A stretch of DNA of 64,000 bases from JACVRW01 sp963764665 (lineage in GTDB: Bacteria; Actinomycetota; Thermoleophilia; Solirubrobacterales; Thermoleophilaceae), in NCBI GenBank assembly GCA_963764665.1, contig CAVXTL010000024.1, positions 1 through 64,000 of the forward strand. Reading direction: 5' to 3'. Shown here piece by piece: positions 32,648 through 40,611 of this stretch. Below the pieces are notes generated by a model that ran no database searches, was not told the DNA's origin, and worked only from the letters and a program-made list of their open reading frames with translations. Each line of letters starts with the position of its first letter. Positions within the stretch are counted from its first letter, which is position 1. The position numbers were made by a program, and so were the translations under genes.

Positions 32648-33870
32648 TGACGGGCCTGGCTTCGGATCCGCTCGCCCGCCAGATGACGGGCTTCAAGGAC
32701 TTCTACCAGTACCTCTCGACCACGCGGGTGATCTCGGGACGCGACCTGCTCGGCTCCGTGGGCTTCGAGTTCCTAAAGGAGGGCGCGCAGCGCGTGTTCG
32801 TGGTCACCGACGGGGTGATTCGCGGCACCGGCCTCGTGGAGCGCGTGGAGGACGGCGTCCGCGACGGCGGACTCGAGGTGGTGGGCGTGTTCGACGACGT
32901 TCCGCAGGACTCGTCGACCGACGTGGTGGAGGCCTGCGCCGCCGCCGCCAAGGAGGTCGGAGCCGACTCCTTCCTCGCGATCGGCGGCGGATCCGTGATG
33001 GACACCGCGAAGGTGGCCGACGCAGTGTTCACGCACGGCGGGACCGCGCGCGACCAGGAGGGCTTCCTGCTCATGCCGCGCGAGAACGACGGCATGGGGC
33101 GGCCGCTGGACATCGCCCCGCTCGCCTGCGTGCCCACCACTGCAGGAACCGGCAGCGAGGTGTCGATGGCCGCGGTGATCAAGGACCATGAGCACAAGGT
33201 CAAGCTCGAGATCGCCGACTTCCCGCTGTTCCCGCGGCTGGCGATCCTCGACCCGGAGACCACGCGCACGCTGCCTCCCGCGCTCGCCGCCGCCACCGGG
33301 ATGGACGCCATGACGCACGCGGTGGAGGCCTACGTGTCGGTGGACTGGAGCCCCCATCAGGACGCGCGGTCGCTCCAGGCGCTACGGATGATCCGCGACA
33401 ACCTCGAGCGCGCGGTCGAGACCCCCGAGGACGACGTGGCCCGGGGGAACATGCTGATCGCCGCCAACATCGCGATCTCGATCGCGCTCGGATCCGTGCA
33501 CGCGATGTCGCACCCGGCGGGGGCGCACTTCAACGTGCCGCACGGCGTGGCCAACGCGATCCACCTCCCGCACGTGATTCGGTTCAACGCCGAGGGCGGC
33601 GACGACATCGCCGACCGCTACCGCGACATCGCCGAGCTCTTCGGCGCCGAGAGCGGCGGCTCGGGCGCCGAGGTGGGCGACGCGCTGGCCACCCACATCA
33701 GCGCAACCGTGGAACGGCTCGGCCTGCCGCTCACGCTGTCGCAGGTGGGCGTGCCCGAGTCGGGGATCCCGGCGCTCGTGGAGGGCGCCATGGGTGACGG
33801 CACCACGCTCCTGAACCCGCGCGAGCCGAGCGAGAGCGACTACGAGGAGCTCTACAAGCGGGCGATGTAG
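32647..33870 (+). CDS. Iron-containing alcohol dehydrogenase
   Basis: 407 residues. NAD-binding GGGSVMDTAKVAD, then TTAGTGSEVSMAAVI. Metal ligands appear in GMDAMTHAVEAYVS and HAMSHPAGAHFNVPHGVANAIHLPHVIRFN. Family III alcohol dehydrogenases oxidise or reduce a wide set of alcohols and aldehydes. Coupling to an SCP2 protein and closeness to an SDR and thioesterase suggest a long-chain or lipid-derived substrate (inference). A repeated hairpin element begins 2 bases after its stop. Confidence 0.93.
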   Translation: MTGLASDPLARQMTGFKDFYQYLSTTRVISGRDLLGSVGFEFLKEGAQRVFVVTDGVIRGTGLVERVEDGVRDGGLEVVGVFDDVPQDSSTDVVEACAAAAKEVGADSFLAIGGGSVMDTAKVADAVFTHGGTARDQEGFLLMPRENDGMGRPLDIAPLACVPTTAGTGSEVSMAAVIKDHEHKVKLEIADFPLFPRLAILDPETTRTLPPALAAATGMDAMTHAVEAYVSVDWSPHQDARSLQALRMIRDNLERAVETPEDDVARGNMLIAANIAISIALGSVHAMSHPAGAHFNVPHGVANAIHLPHVIRFNAEGGDDIADRYRDIAELFGAESGGSGAEVGDALATHISATVERLGLPLTLSQVGVPESGIPALVEGAMGDGTTLLNPREPSESDYEELYKRAM

Positions 33871-33871
33871 G

Positions 33872-33908
33872 CATCGGTGCGCGGCCGGCCGAGCCGGCCG
33901 CTTCCGCA
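33872..33908 (-). repeat. Repeated hairpin element, copy C
   Basis: Minus strand: TGCGGAA, stem GCGGCCGGC, loop TCG, stem GCCGGCCGC, then GCACCGATG. Flanks match the copies at 54177-54213 and 62061-62096; two stem pairs differ from copy A but keep pairing. It lies between two convergent genes, 2 bases after one stop and 17 bases after the other. It could also work as a bidirectional terminator here. Confidence 0.8.
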
Positions 33909-33925
33909 CTACAGGTGTTGACGGA

Positions 33926-34123
33926 TTAGACGAGCGGGAGCTCGCGACGCTGCTCAGCGAGCACGCGCTGGCGTTCGACCTCGGCGGCGAGGTCGTCCGC
34001 GGACAGCGCGCGCAACTCGCAGGTGAGCATGAGGGGCAGCTCGCAGTTCGGGCAGCTGCCCGGGTCGCTGGCCATCCCCAGCCCCACTCTGTATCCGCAC
34101 TGTGGACATATGACTCGATCCAT
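33926..34123 (-). CDS. Small zinc-ribbon protein (65 residues)
   Basis: Begins MDRVICPQCGYRVGLG and continues SCPNCELPLML: two Cys pairs (CPQC, CPNC) that form a zinc ribbon, followed by a helical tail (LSADDLAAEVERQRVLAEQR). An AGGAGA lies 12 bases before the ATG. Such small ribbons are found in Actinobacteria without known function. It sits alone between a convergent alcohol dehydrogenase and an epimerase on the same strand. Confidence 0.7.
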   Translation of the reverse strand: MDRVICPQCGYRVGLGMASDPGSCPNCELPLMLTCELRALSADDLAAEVERQRVLAEQRRELPLV

Positions 34124-34161
34124 CCTCGTACCTATCTCCTACCCAGGATCCGGCCAACGAT

Positions 34162-35199
34162 TCACAGTTGCCCGGTCGTCTCCGCGAGCCGGGCAGCCTG
34201 CTGGGCCTGGGCCATCTCGCGCAGCGTGGCCTTGGCGGTGTGCTTCGGGCGCCAGCGCAGCTGCTTGCGCGCCCGGTCGGTCTTCATCAGCACCGGCTTG
34301 CGCACCGAGTGGATCCAGCCCACGCTCTCGGGCAGCAGCGGGAGCCTGGTCACGATCTCGGCGGTGGCCTCCACCGCCAGGCGCGGCACCGGCACCGAGT
34401 ACCAGCCGAGCGCGTCGGCCACGTTCGAGAACGTCAGCGTGCCCCCGGCGGCGAGGTTGTAGGGGCCGGGCTCGCCCACGCCGCGCACGCCCGCCATGAA
34501 GGCGCTCGCCACGTCGTCCTCGTGCACCAGCTGGAACGGCGTGCCGGGATCGGGGATCACCGGGCGCAGAGCCGGCATCGAGGACAGCAGCCGGGTCACG
34601 GGCCCCGGCATCGACTCGCCGAGGCGGAAGTAGGGGATCGCCTGGAGCATGGTGCGCGCGTCCGGCCCGGCCACGATGCAGGGGCGGAACACGTACGCCA
34701 CGGTCTTGCGGCGGCGAAGCAGCACCTCGCCCAGCACGCGCTCGACCTCCGACTTCTGCTGCGAGTACGGGTGCTCGGGGGAGCCGCGCGGCGGGATGTC
34801 CTCGGTGAGCCAGTCCGGGTTGTCGTCGTGGAACCCGTAGGCGGCCACGCTCGACGCATAACAGATGCGCTTGGCGCCGGCCTTGGCGGCGGCCTCGAAG
34901 ACCATCCGCGAGCCGTTCACGTTCAGCTCGCGGGTGGCGTCGCTGGCGCTGAGGATCGCGAAGGCCAGGTGCACCACCACGTCGGCGCCCTTGACCAGGT
35001 CGCGGACGCTGTCGGCATCCGTAACGTCGCCCTGGCGGTACTCGGTCTTGCGCCAGCCGCGCTCCTCTGGGTCGAACGGGCGGCGCGCCATGCCCACCAC
35101 CCGGGCCACCGTCCTCGAGCGCTCGAGCGCATCGACGATCGAGATCCCCAGGTCCCCGGTGGGGCCTGTGACTGCGACGGTCAGGCCGCTGGCGGCCAT
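34162..35199 (-). CDS. NAD-dependent epimerase/dehydratase (extended SDR)
   Basis: 345 residues. TVAVTGPTGDLGISIVDALERS is the nucleotide-binding motif; SVAAYGFHDD and HPYSQQKSEVERVL supply the Ser and YxxxK active site. FRPCIVAGPDART is typical of sugar-nucleotide or atypical epimerase groups. Substrate unknown. The Nudix gene ends 2 bases upstream of its start on the same strand, so the two are probably co-transcribed. Confidence 0.88.
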   Translation of the reverse strand: MAASGLTVAVTGPTGDLGISIVDALERSRTVARVVGMARRPFDPEERGWRKTEYRQGDVTDADSVRDLVKGADVVVHLAFAILSASDATRELNVNGSRMVFEAAAKAGAKRICYASSVAAYGFHDDNPDWLTEDIPPRGSPEHPYSQQKSEVERVLGEVLLRRRKTVAYVFRPCIVAGPDARTMLQAIPYFRLGESMPGPVTRLLSSMPALRPVIPDPGTPFQLVHEDDVASAFMAGVRGVGEPGPYNLAAGGTLTFSNVADALGWYSVPVPRLAVEATAEIVTRLPLLPESVGWIHSVRKPVLMKTDRARKQLRWRPKHTAKATLREMAQAQQAARLAETTGQL

Positions 35200-35201
35200 C
35201 C

Positions 35202-35819
35202 TCAGTCCTCCTCGTATCCGGGCTCGCCGGGCAGCAGCACGTGCCCGACGCCGTCACGCGCCACCACGCGCGGCTCGATCGGCTCGACCACCCGCTCGCG
35301 AGCCACCGCCAGCGCCTCGGCCACGGACCCGAACGCGGCCAGCTGCTCGAGATGCTTGATGGTGGGGAACACGAGCATCATCTCGTCACGCTCGCCGGCG
35401 GCGAGGGCGTCGGTGGGACGGATCCATGCGAAGTCGACGCACTCGGCGCCGTCGCAGGCGGGATCGGCGCCGGCCGGTGCCTCGGCCACGAAGAACCAGG
35501 TGTCGAAGCGCACCCTGACCTCGCGGGGGGTGATCCAGCGCGAGAACGCCACCACCTCGGCGTCGCCCAGCCGCACCCGCGCCTCCTCCTCCAGCTCGCG
35601 CACCGCCGTGGCGGCGTGGTCGGCGTCCTCCGCGTGCGTGGCGCCGCCGGGGAAGACCCACGCTCCGCCCATGAAGCGCTGCTCCGGGTTCCGCTGCACC
35701 AGCAGCACCTCCGGCCCGGCGCCGCCGTCGCGCAGCAGAATCAGGCAGGCGGCCTCGCGCGCCACCGCGGCCGGGCCCGAATTGAGCTCCTCGCCGGGTG
35801 GCGGTCGGTCGATGCGCAC
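35202..35819 (-). CDS. Nudix hydrolase
   Basis: 205 residues. The Nudix box runs GGATHAEDADHAATAVRELEEEARV, with the metal-binding Glu cluster in RELEEEA. Upstream, FMGGAWVFPGG is standard. The length and the late segment VFPTIKHLEQLAAFGSVAEALA match the group near NUDT19/CoA-type hydrolases. It cleaves nucleoside diphosphates linked to another group; the target is unknown. GTG start with TAGGCT 6 bases before it (leaderless). Confidence 0.88.
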   Translation of the reverse strand: MRIDRPPPGEELNSGPAAVAREAACLILLRDGGAGPEVLLVQRNPEQRFMGGAWVFPGGATHAEDADHAATAVRELEEEARVRLGDAEVVAFSRWITPREVRVRFDTWFFVAEAPAGADPACDGAECVDFAWIRPTDALAAGERDEMMLVFPTIKHLEQLAAFGSVAEALAVARERVVEPIEPRVVARDGVGHVLLPGEPGYEED

Positions 35820-35825
35820 GGCGCC

Positions 35826-35831
35826 AGCCTA
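35826..35831 (-). promoter_or_regulatory. -10 box TAGGCT before the Nudix gene
   Basis: Minus-strand TAGGCT ends 6 bases before GTG 35819. The opposite gene uses the same hexamer; the 41-bp gap therefore holds two face-away boxes. Confidence 0.5.
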
Positions 35832-35845
35832 ACGCCGCCGACCGC

Positions 35846-35851
35846 TAGGCT
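35846..35851 (+). promoter_or_regulatory. -10 box TAGGCT before the rubredoxin gene
   Basis: TAGGCT ends 9 bases before GTG 35861; no Shine-Dalgarno. Predicts a transcript starting at or within a few bases of the GTG. Confidence 0.5.
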
Positions 35852-35860
35852 TCCGCGCCC

Positions 35861-36034
35861 GTGACGCCCCAGCAGCTCTACATCTGCACCTCCTGCGGGT
35901 TCATCTACGACCCCGCCGAGGGAGATCCCGACGGCGGGATCCCGCCGGGCACCTCGTTCCAGGACATCCCGGACGACTGGTTCTGCCCCGTCTGCGGCGC
36001 GCGCAAGCGCGACTTCGAGGTCTACGAGGGCTGA
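35861..36034 (+). CDS. Rubredoxin
   Basis: 57 residues from GTG 35861. The two iron-binding pairs are YICTSCGFIYDPAEGD (CxxC) and WFCPVCGARK (CPVCG), with DGGIPPGTSFQDIPDDW between them: a complete rubredoxin. It passes single electrons from a reductase to partners such as alkane hydroxylases or detoxifying oxygen reductases. No partner gene is adjacent. It overlaps by 13 bases the end of the convergent gene. Confidence 0.95.
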   Translation: MTPQQLYICTSCGFIYDPAEGDPDGGIPPGTSFQDIPDDWFCPVCGARKRDFEVYEG

Positions 36035-37356
36035 TCCCGGCAGCGGGCGGTGCCGGCTGGGGCCGCCCGGCGCGTCCTCAGCAGCGGGGCACCGGGCACG
36101 GCTTCGAGCGCGAAGGTGTTCTGGTCGGGCAGCAGCCCCACCAGCGCGCGCCGAGCACGCTGGAGGTCGAGCGACACCAGCCGCCGCCCGTCGACCCCGA
36201 ACACCAGGTCTCCGAGCAGCGCCTGGCTCCCGACGCGGAACGCCGGCAGCCGTCTCAGCGGCCGCAGGTCCGAGTCGTAGAGCCGCGGGCGCCCGACCCC
36301 GCGCACCAGCAGACGGTTCGGGGACGACCAGAACGGCTGCCCGGCGGGCGCCGACCCGATTACCCGGCCGGTAGCCAGATGGATCACGCGGACGCCGTGG
36401 CGCGCAGCGCTCACCGCCAGGCGGGCGCCGTCCGGACTCGGAGCCAAGGAGCCGGCGTTCGGGAAGAGCGCGAGGGACCTGACTCCCCGGTCGGAGAGGT
36501 CGATCTCGAGAATCTGGGTCGAATCGGCCACGTAGGCGGTGCCGCGAGCCAGCGCCACCGTGTCGCCGGGGACGGTCGCCAGGACGATCGGCCTCCGCCT
36601 CGTCAGGCGTACGACCCGTACACGCCCTTGCGGGCTCGCGCGGGTGTAGCGAATGCCGGCCGCGAACAGCGACGTGCCGGCGCGGTTCGCGCAGCGCAGC
36701 TCGCCCGTGTCCTTCGGAGCTCTCCGCGAGTGCACGATCCGCAGCGTGCGCAGGTCGCGCACCGCCACCACGTCGGTGCTCGCTCGCGAGCGCACGAGCT
36801 CCGCCGAGCGCCGCGAGCCCGGGCATACGGAGATCTCCGACACGTCCCCGGCGCCGAGGCCGTAACCGAGCACCCTCCCACGGCGATCCAGCGCCATCAG
36901 GCGAGATTTCGTGAAGCTGCCGCCCGCGAGCAGCGCGACGCGGCCATGGCCGCGGGCTCGGGGATACGGCTCCAGCGCGCGCCTCAGCTCGGCCGGGGCG
37001 ATCAGGCTGCAGAGGTCGGTCGTCCATTCGCCCGCTTCGCGGTGGAGGAAGGCGCCCACTCGCTGGCCGACCCTCCACGTGAAGCCGCACGCCGCGCTCA
37101 TCGACCCGCCGTCGATCACGACCTCGGCTCCGAGCGTGGCGTTGAAGGCATCCTCGACCCTGACCGTGTACGCGTAGCCGGCCGGTTCAGTCGCCCGCCG
37201 CGCGACCACCTCGCCCAGGACGGCGGGATCGCCGTCGGCCAGTCTGTCGCGAGGATCCAGGGGGGCACAGGTGCACGCCCCCGCCTGATCCACGCCCACC
37301 GCCGCCGTGGCGGCGACCAGGATCAGCGTGACGGCGAGCGGGAGCCGGAAGTGCAT
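36022..37356 (-). CDS. Secreted protein with NTR/TIMP-like start and propeller-like body
   Basis: 444 residues with a signal peptide (RLPLAVTLILVAATAAVG). The mature start ACTCAPLDPRDRLADGDPAVLGEVV resembles the CxC opening of netrin/TIMP domains, and further Cys (ACGFTW, DLCSLI) may pair with it over about 120 residues. The rest has repeated short strands (LMALDRRGRVLGYG, VIHLATGRVIGSA, LYDSDLRPLRRLPA) suggestive of a beta-propeller. Function unknown. Domain calls are by eye and tentative. Confidence 0.6.
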   Translation of the reverse strand: MHFRLPLAVTLILVAATAAVGVDQAGACTCAPLDPRDRLADGDPAVLGEVVARRATEPAGYAYTVRVEDAFNATLGAEVVIDGGSMSAACGFTWRVGQRVGAFLHREAGEWTTDLCSLIAPAELRRALEPYPRARGHGRVALLAGGSFTKSRLMALDRRGRVLGYGLGAGDVSEISVCPGSRRSAELVRSRASTDVVAVRDLRTLRIVHSRRAPKDTGELRCANRAGTSLFAAGIRYTRASPQGRVRVVRLTRRRPIVLATVPGDTVALARGTAYVADSTQILEIDLSDRGVRSLALFPNAGSLAPSPDGARLAVSAARHGVRVIHLATGRVIGSAPAGQPFWSSPNRLLVRGVGRPRLYDSDLRPLRRLPAFRVGSQALLGDLVFGVDGRRLVSLDLQRARRALVGLLPDQNTFALEAVPGAPLLRTRRAAPAGTARCRDQPS

Positions 37357-37387
37357 CCGGATGGGCTACGGCGCAGGCGCGGTTTCG

Positions 37388-37765
37388 TCACGCCTGCGGC
37401 CGGTAGGTGCCGAAGCACCACACGTTCCCCTCGGGATCGCGGGCGGCGTACTCGCGCGAGCCGTACGGCTGATCCGTGAGCTCCATCACCACCTCGGCTC
37501 CGGCGCCCTTGGCCCGATCGTGGTGGGCATCCGGATCCTGCACCGCCACGTAGAAGGTGCTCGGTCCGGCCGGGAACAGCTCGTCGGAGCCGTCGCTCGA
37601 GCTCAGCATGACCAGCCCGGCTCCGACGTTCAGCTCGGCGTGGACGATTCTGCCGTCCTCGCCCTCGGTGACCGACACCTCGTCGAACCCGAAGGTCCGC
37701 TTGAGGAACTCGATGGCCCCGCGCGCGTCTCGATAGCGCGGCACGGGATAGATGGTCTGCGTCAT
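37388..37765 (-). CDS. VOC (glyoxalase/bleomycin-resistance fold) protein
   Basis: 125 residues from ATG 37765. YPVPRYRDARGAIEFLKRTFGFDEV is the standard VOC opening, followed by HAELNVGAGLVMLSS and REYAARDPEGNVWCFGTY. This closely matches YdeM/PhnB-like glyoxalase-fold proteins. The frame is open upstream inside bioA but the ATG gives the expected length. It starts 32 bases after the bioA stop and is likely in the same transcript. Confidence 0.85.
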   Translation of the reverse strand: MTQTIYPVPRYRDARGAIEFLKRTFGFDEVSVTEGEDGRIVHAELNVGAGLVMLSSSDGSDELFPAGPSTFYVAVQDPDAHHDRAKGAGAEVVMELTDQPYGSREYAARDPEGNVWCFGTYRPQA

Positions 37766-37797
37766 GGGGCCTCCTTTCGAGCCGGAGGCTACGCCCG

Positions 37798-39087
37798 CTA
37801 GGCCGCGGGTGCGAGCGCCTCGGCGGCGGTGGCCGCCTGGATCGCCTCGCCGGTGACCTCCACGAGCCGCGTGAGCTCGGCCTCGGATATGGAGAGCGGG
37901 GGCATCAGCACCACCACGTCGCCGAGCGGGCGCACGATCGCGCCGCGCCGCCGCGCCTCCAGCGTGACGCGATGTCCCATCCGCAGCTCGAGCGGCTGCT
38001 CGCGCAGCTCGATCCCGGTCATGAACCCGCAGCGGCGCACCTCCGCCACCGCCGGGTGAGCCGCCAGCTGCTCGAGCAGGCGCTCGAGCAGCTCGATCTT
38101 CGGCCCGAGCCGCTCGAGCGTGCGCTCCTCCTCGAACACGTCGAGGGAGGCCAGCGCCGCCGCGCAGGCGAGCGGGTTGCCCGTGTAGGTATGGCCGTGG
38201 AAGAACGTGCGGAGCTCCTCGAACTCGCCCAGGAAGCCCTCGTAGACCCGCTCGGTCGAGAGCGTCGCGGCCAGCGGCAGGTAGCCGCCGGTGATCCCCT
38301 TGGCCACGCAGAGCAGGTCGGGCGCCACCTGCTCGTGCTCGCAGGCGAACATCCGGCCGGTGCGGCCGAAGCCGGTGGCCACCTCGTCGAGGATCAGCAG
38401 CACGCCGTGGCGGTCGCACAGCTCACGCACTCCGCGCAGGTAGCCCTCCGGGTGCACGAGCATCCCGGCGGCGCCCTGCACCAGCGGCTCCATCATCACG
38501 GCGGCCACCTCGCCGGAGTGCTCGTCGAGCAGTTGCTCCATCGACGCGAGGTCGCCGGGCTCGGCCTTGAGGGTGGGGAACAGCAGCGGCCGGTACAGCG
38601 AGTGGAAGAGGTCGATCCCACCGGCGGACACCGACCCGATCGTGTCCCCGTGGTAGGCGTCCCTCAGGCAGACGAAGCGGGTCCGCTGCTCCTCGCCCAT
38701 CTGGCGCCAGTACTGGAACGCCATCTTGAGGGCGATCTCGGTGGCGGTGGAGCCGCTGTCGGAGTAGAAGACGCGTGTGAGCCCGGCGGGCGCGACCTCC
38801 ACCAGCCTGCGCGCCAGCTCGATGGCCTGCGGGTGCGAGAGGCCGAGCATCGTGGAGTGGGCCACGCGGTCGAGCTGCTCGCGCACCGCGGCGTCGATGC
38901 GCGGGTGGCGGTGACCGTGGACGTTGCACCAGAGCGACGACACGCCGTCGATGTAGCGGCGCCCCTCCGTGTCGATCAGCTCGCTGCCCTCGGCGCGCTC
39001 GACGATCAGCGGATCCTCGGCACACCAGCCGCGCTGCTGGGTGAACGGATGCCAGAGGTGCGCACGGTCCGCTGCGGCCAGGTCCAC
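37798..39087 (-). CDS. bioA: Adenosylmethionine-8-amino-7-oxononanoate aminotransferase
   Basis: Third-last step of biotin synthesis: KAPA to DAPA using SAM as amino donor. 429 residues, PLP class III. LWHPFTQQRGW is the BioA opening; SDSGSTATEIALKMA, DEVATGFGRTGRMFA and the Schiff-base Lys in CVAKGITGGYLPLA follow, then FFHGHTYTGNPLA. GTG start with a TAGCGT box 8 bases before it. The other bio genes are 6 kb away on the same strand. Confidence 0.96.
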   Translation of the reverse strand: MDLAAADRAHLWHPFTQQRGWCAEDPLIVERAEGSELIDTEGRRYIDGVSSLWCNVHGHRHPRIDAAVREQLDRVAHSTMLGLSHPQAIELARRLVEVAPAGLTRVFYSDSGSTATEIALKMAFQYWRQMGEEQRTRFVCLRDAYHGDTIGSVSAGGIDLFHSLYRPLLFPTLKAEPGDLASMEQLLDEHSGEVAAVMMEPLVQGAAGMLVHPEGYLRGVRELCDRHGVLLILDEVATGFGRTGRMFACEHEQVAPDLLCVAKGITGGYLPLAATLSTERVYEGFLGEFEELRTFFHGHTYTGNPLACAAALASLDVFEEERTLERLGPKIELLERLLEQLAAHPAVAEVRRCGFMTGIELREQPLELRMGHRVTLEARRRGAIVRPLGDVVVLMPPLSISEAELTRLVEVTGEAIQAATAAEALAPAA

Positions 39088-39095
39088 GATCGGCG

Positions 39096-39109
39096 ACGCT
39101 AGCTAGCGT
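39096..39109. promoter_or_regulatory. 14-bp palindrome holding back-to-back -10 boxes (bioA and 39121 gene)
   Basis: ACGCTAGCTAGCGT is a perfect palindrome. It gives TAGCGT on the minus strand ending 8 bases before bioA, and TAGCGT on the plus strand ending 11 bases before ATG 39121. It may also be an operator; no BirA- or BioR-type site is evident. Confidence 0.5.
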
Positions 39110-39120
39110 TCCGGTCGGAA

Positions 39121-40611
39121 ATGCCCCCTCTGCCGCTGCTCGTCTTCGCCGTGGGAACCGGCTCCCTCGGCGCCGAGATAGCCGCGGTCCGGCTGCTCGC
39201 TCCCTACTTCGGCGCGTCCACGATCGTGTGGGCCAACACGATCGGGGTGGTGCTCGTGGCGCTGTCGCTCGGGTACTGGCTGGGCGGCCGGCTCGCGGAC
39301 CGCCACCCGACCATGCGCGGCCTCTGCCTGCTGGCGCTCACCGCCGCCGGGCTGCTGGCGCTCGTGCCCTTCGTGGCCGACCCGCTGCTGGACGTGGCGG
39401 TGGACGCGCTCGACTCCATATCCGCCGGCGCGTTCGCCGGCTCGCTGCTGGGCGTGCTCGGACTGGTGGCGGTGCCGGTGCTGCTGCTCGGCGCGGTGTC
39501 GCCCTACGCGCTGCGGCTGTCGGTGTCGTCGGTGGAGGAGGCGGGCACCGTGGCGGGCCGCCTGTACGCGATCTCCACGGCGGGCTCCCTGGTCGGCACG
39601 ATCAGCTCCGCGCTGCTGTTCATCCCGCTGGTGGGCACGCGCCGGACGTTCCTGATCTTCGCGCTCGCGATCGCGCTCGTGGCGGTGGCCGGGCTGCGGC
39701 CGCGGCGCCGCTGGGCGCTTGTGCCGGCGGCCATCGCGGCTCTGATGGCCGTGCCGGTGGGCGCGCTCAAGGCCGAGGCGGACAACGGGCGGGTGATATT
39801 CGAGACCGAGACGCCCTACCAGTACGCGCGCGTGGTCGAGCGCCCGAGCGGCGTGCGCGTGCTCGAGCTGAACGAGGGGCAGGCCCAGCACTCGCGCTAC
39901 GAGCCGGGCACGGTCCTCACCGGCGCCTACTGGGACGGCTTCCTCACGATGCCCTTCGCGGCGCTCGACCGCCCCCCGCGCCGGATGGCGATCCTCGGCA
40001 ACGCGGGCGGCACGACCGCGCGCGCATACGCGCGGCTCTTCCCCGGCACCTGGATCGACGGCGTGGAGATCGACGCCGAGCTGTCGGAGATCGGGCGCCG
40101 CTACTTCCACATGCGCAACCCCCGGCTGCGGCTGCACCACGAGGACGCGCGGCCCTACCTGCGGCAGACCGACACGCGCTACGACGTGATCGCGCTGGAC
40201 ACCTACCGCCAGCCCTACATCCCGTTCTACCTCAGCACGGTGGAGTTCTTCGAGCTGGCCCGTGACAGGCTGGCTCCGGGCGGGGTCGTGGTGGTGAACG
40301 TGGGCCACCCCGAGGGCCAGGACGGCCTCGAGAAGGTGCTCACCGCCACCATGGGCGAGGCCTTCGACCACGTGGCGCGCGACCCGATCGAGGACACCAA
40401 CACGATCCTCGCCGCCAGCGACGCCGAGGTCTCGGCCGAGCGGCTGCGAGCCGCCACCGCCTGGCTGCCGGCGGCCCTGCTCCCGACGGCCCGCGAGGCG
40501 GCGGCCCGGATCGCGGGCCCGCTCCCCGGCGGCAGCGTCTACACGGACGACCGCGCGCCGGTGGAGTGGCTGATCGACGAGTCGATCGTGGACTACGCCG
40601 CGGGCGACTGA
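39121..40611 (+). CDS. Fused membrane/spermidine-synthase-like protein
   Basis: 496 residues. About seven hydrophobic spans (LPLLVFAVGTGSLGAEIAAVRLL onward) are followed by a spermidine-synthase-like Rossmann domain: LELNEGQAQHSRYEPG, LGNAGGTTARAYARL, VEIDAEL, DARPYLRQTDTRYDVIALDTY. The second catalytic Asp of true spermidine synthases (DSxDP) is replaced by DTYRQ, so polyamine synthesis is doubtful. Such fusions are widespread and uncharacterised. It overlaps the end of the convergent GH39-like gene by 19 bases. Confidence 0.8.
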   Translation: MPPLPLLVFAVGTGSLGAEIAAVRLLAPYFGASTIVWANTIGVVLVALSLGYWLGGRLADRHPTMRGLCLLALTAAGLLALVPFVADPLLDVAVDALDSISAGAFAGSLLGVLGLVAVPVLLLGAVSPYALRLSVSSVEEAGTVAGRLYAISTAGSLVGTISSALLFIPLVGTRRTFLIFALAIALVAVAGLRPRRRWALVPAAIAALMAVPVGALKAEADNGRVIFETETPYQYARVVERPSGVRVLELNEGQAQHSRYEPGTVLTGAYWDGFLTMPFAALDRPPRRMAILGNAGGTTARAYARLFPGTWIDGVEIDAELSEIGRRYFHMRNPRLRLHHEDARPYLRQTDTRYDVIALDTYRQPYIPFYLSTVEFFELARDRLAPGGVVVVNVGHPEGQDGLEKVLTATMGEAFDHVARDPIEDTNTILAASDAEVSAERLRAATAWLPAALLPTAREAAARIAGPLPGGSVYTDDRAPVEWLIDESIVDYAAGD

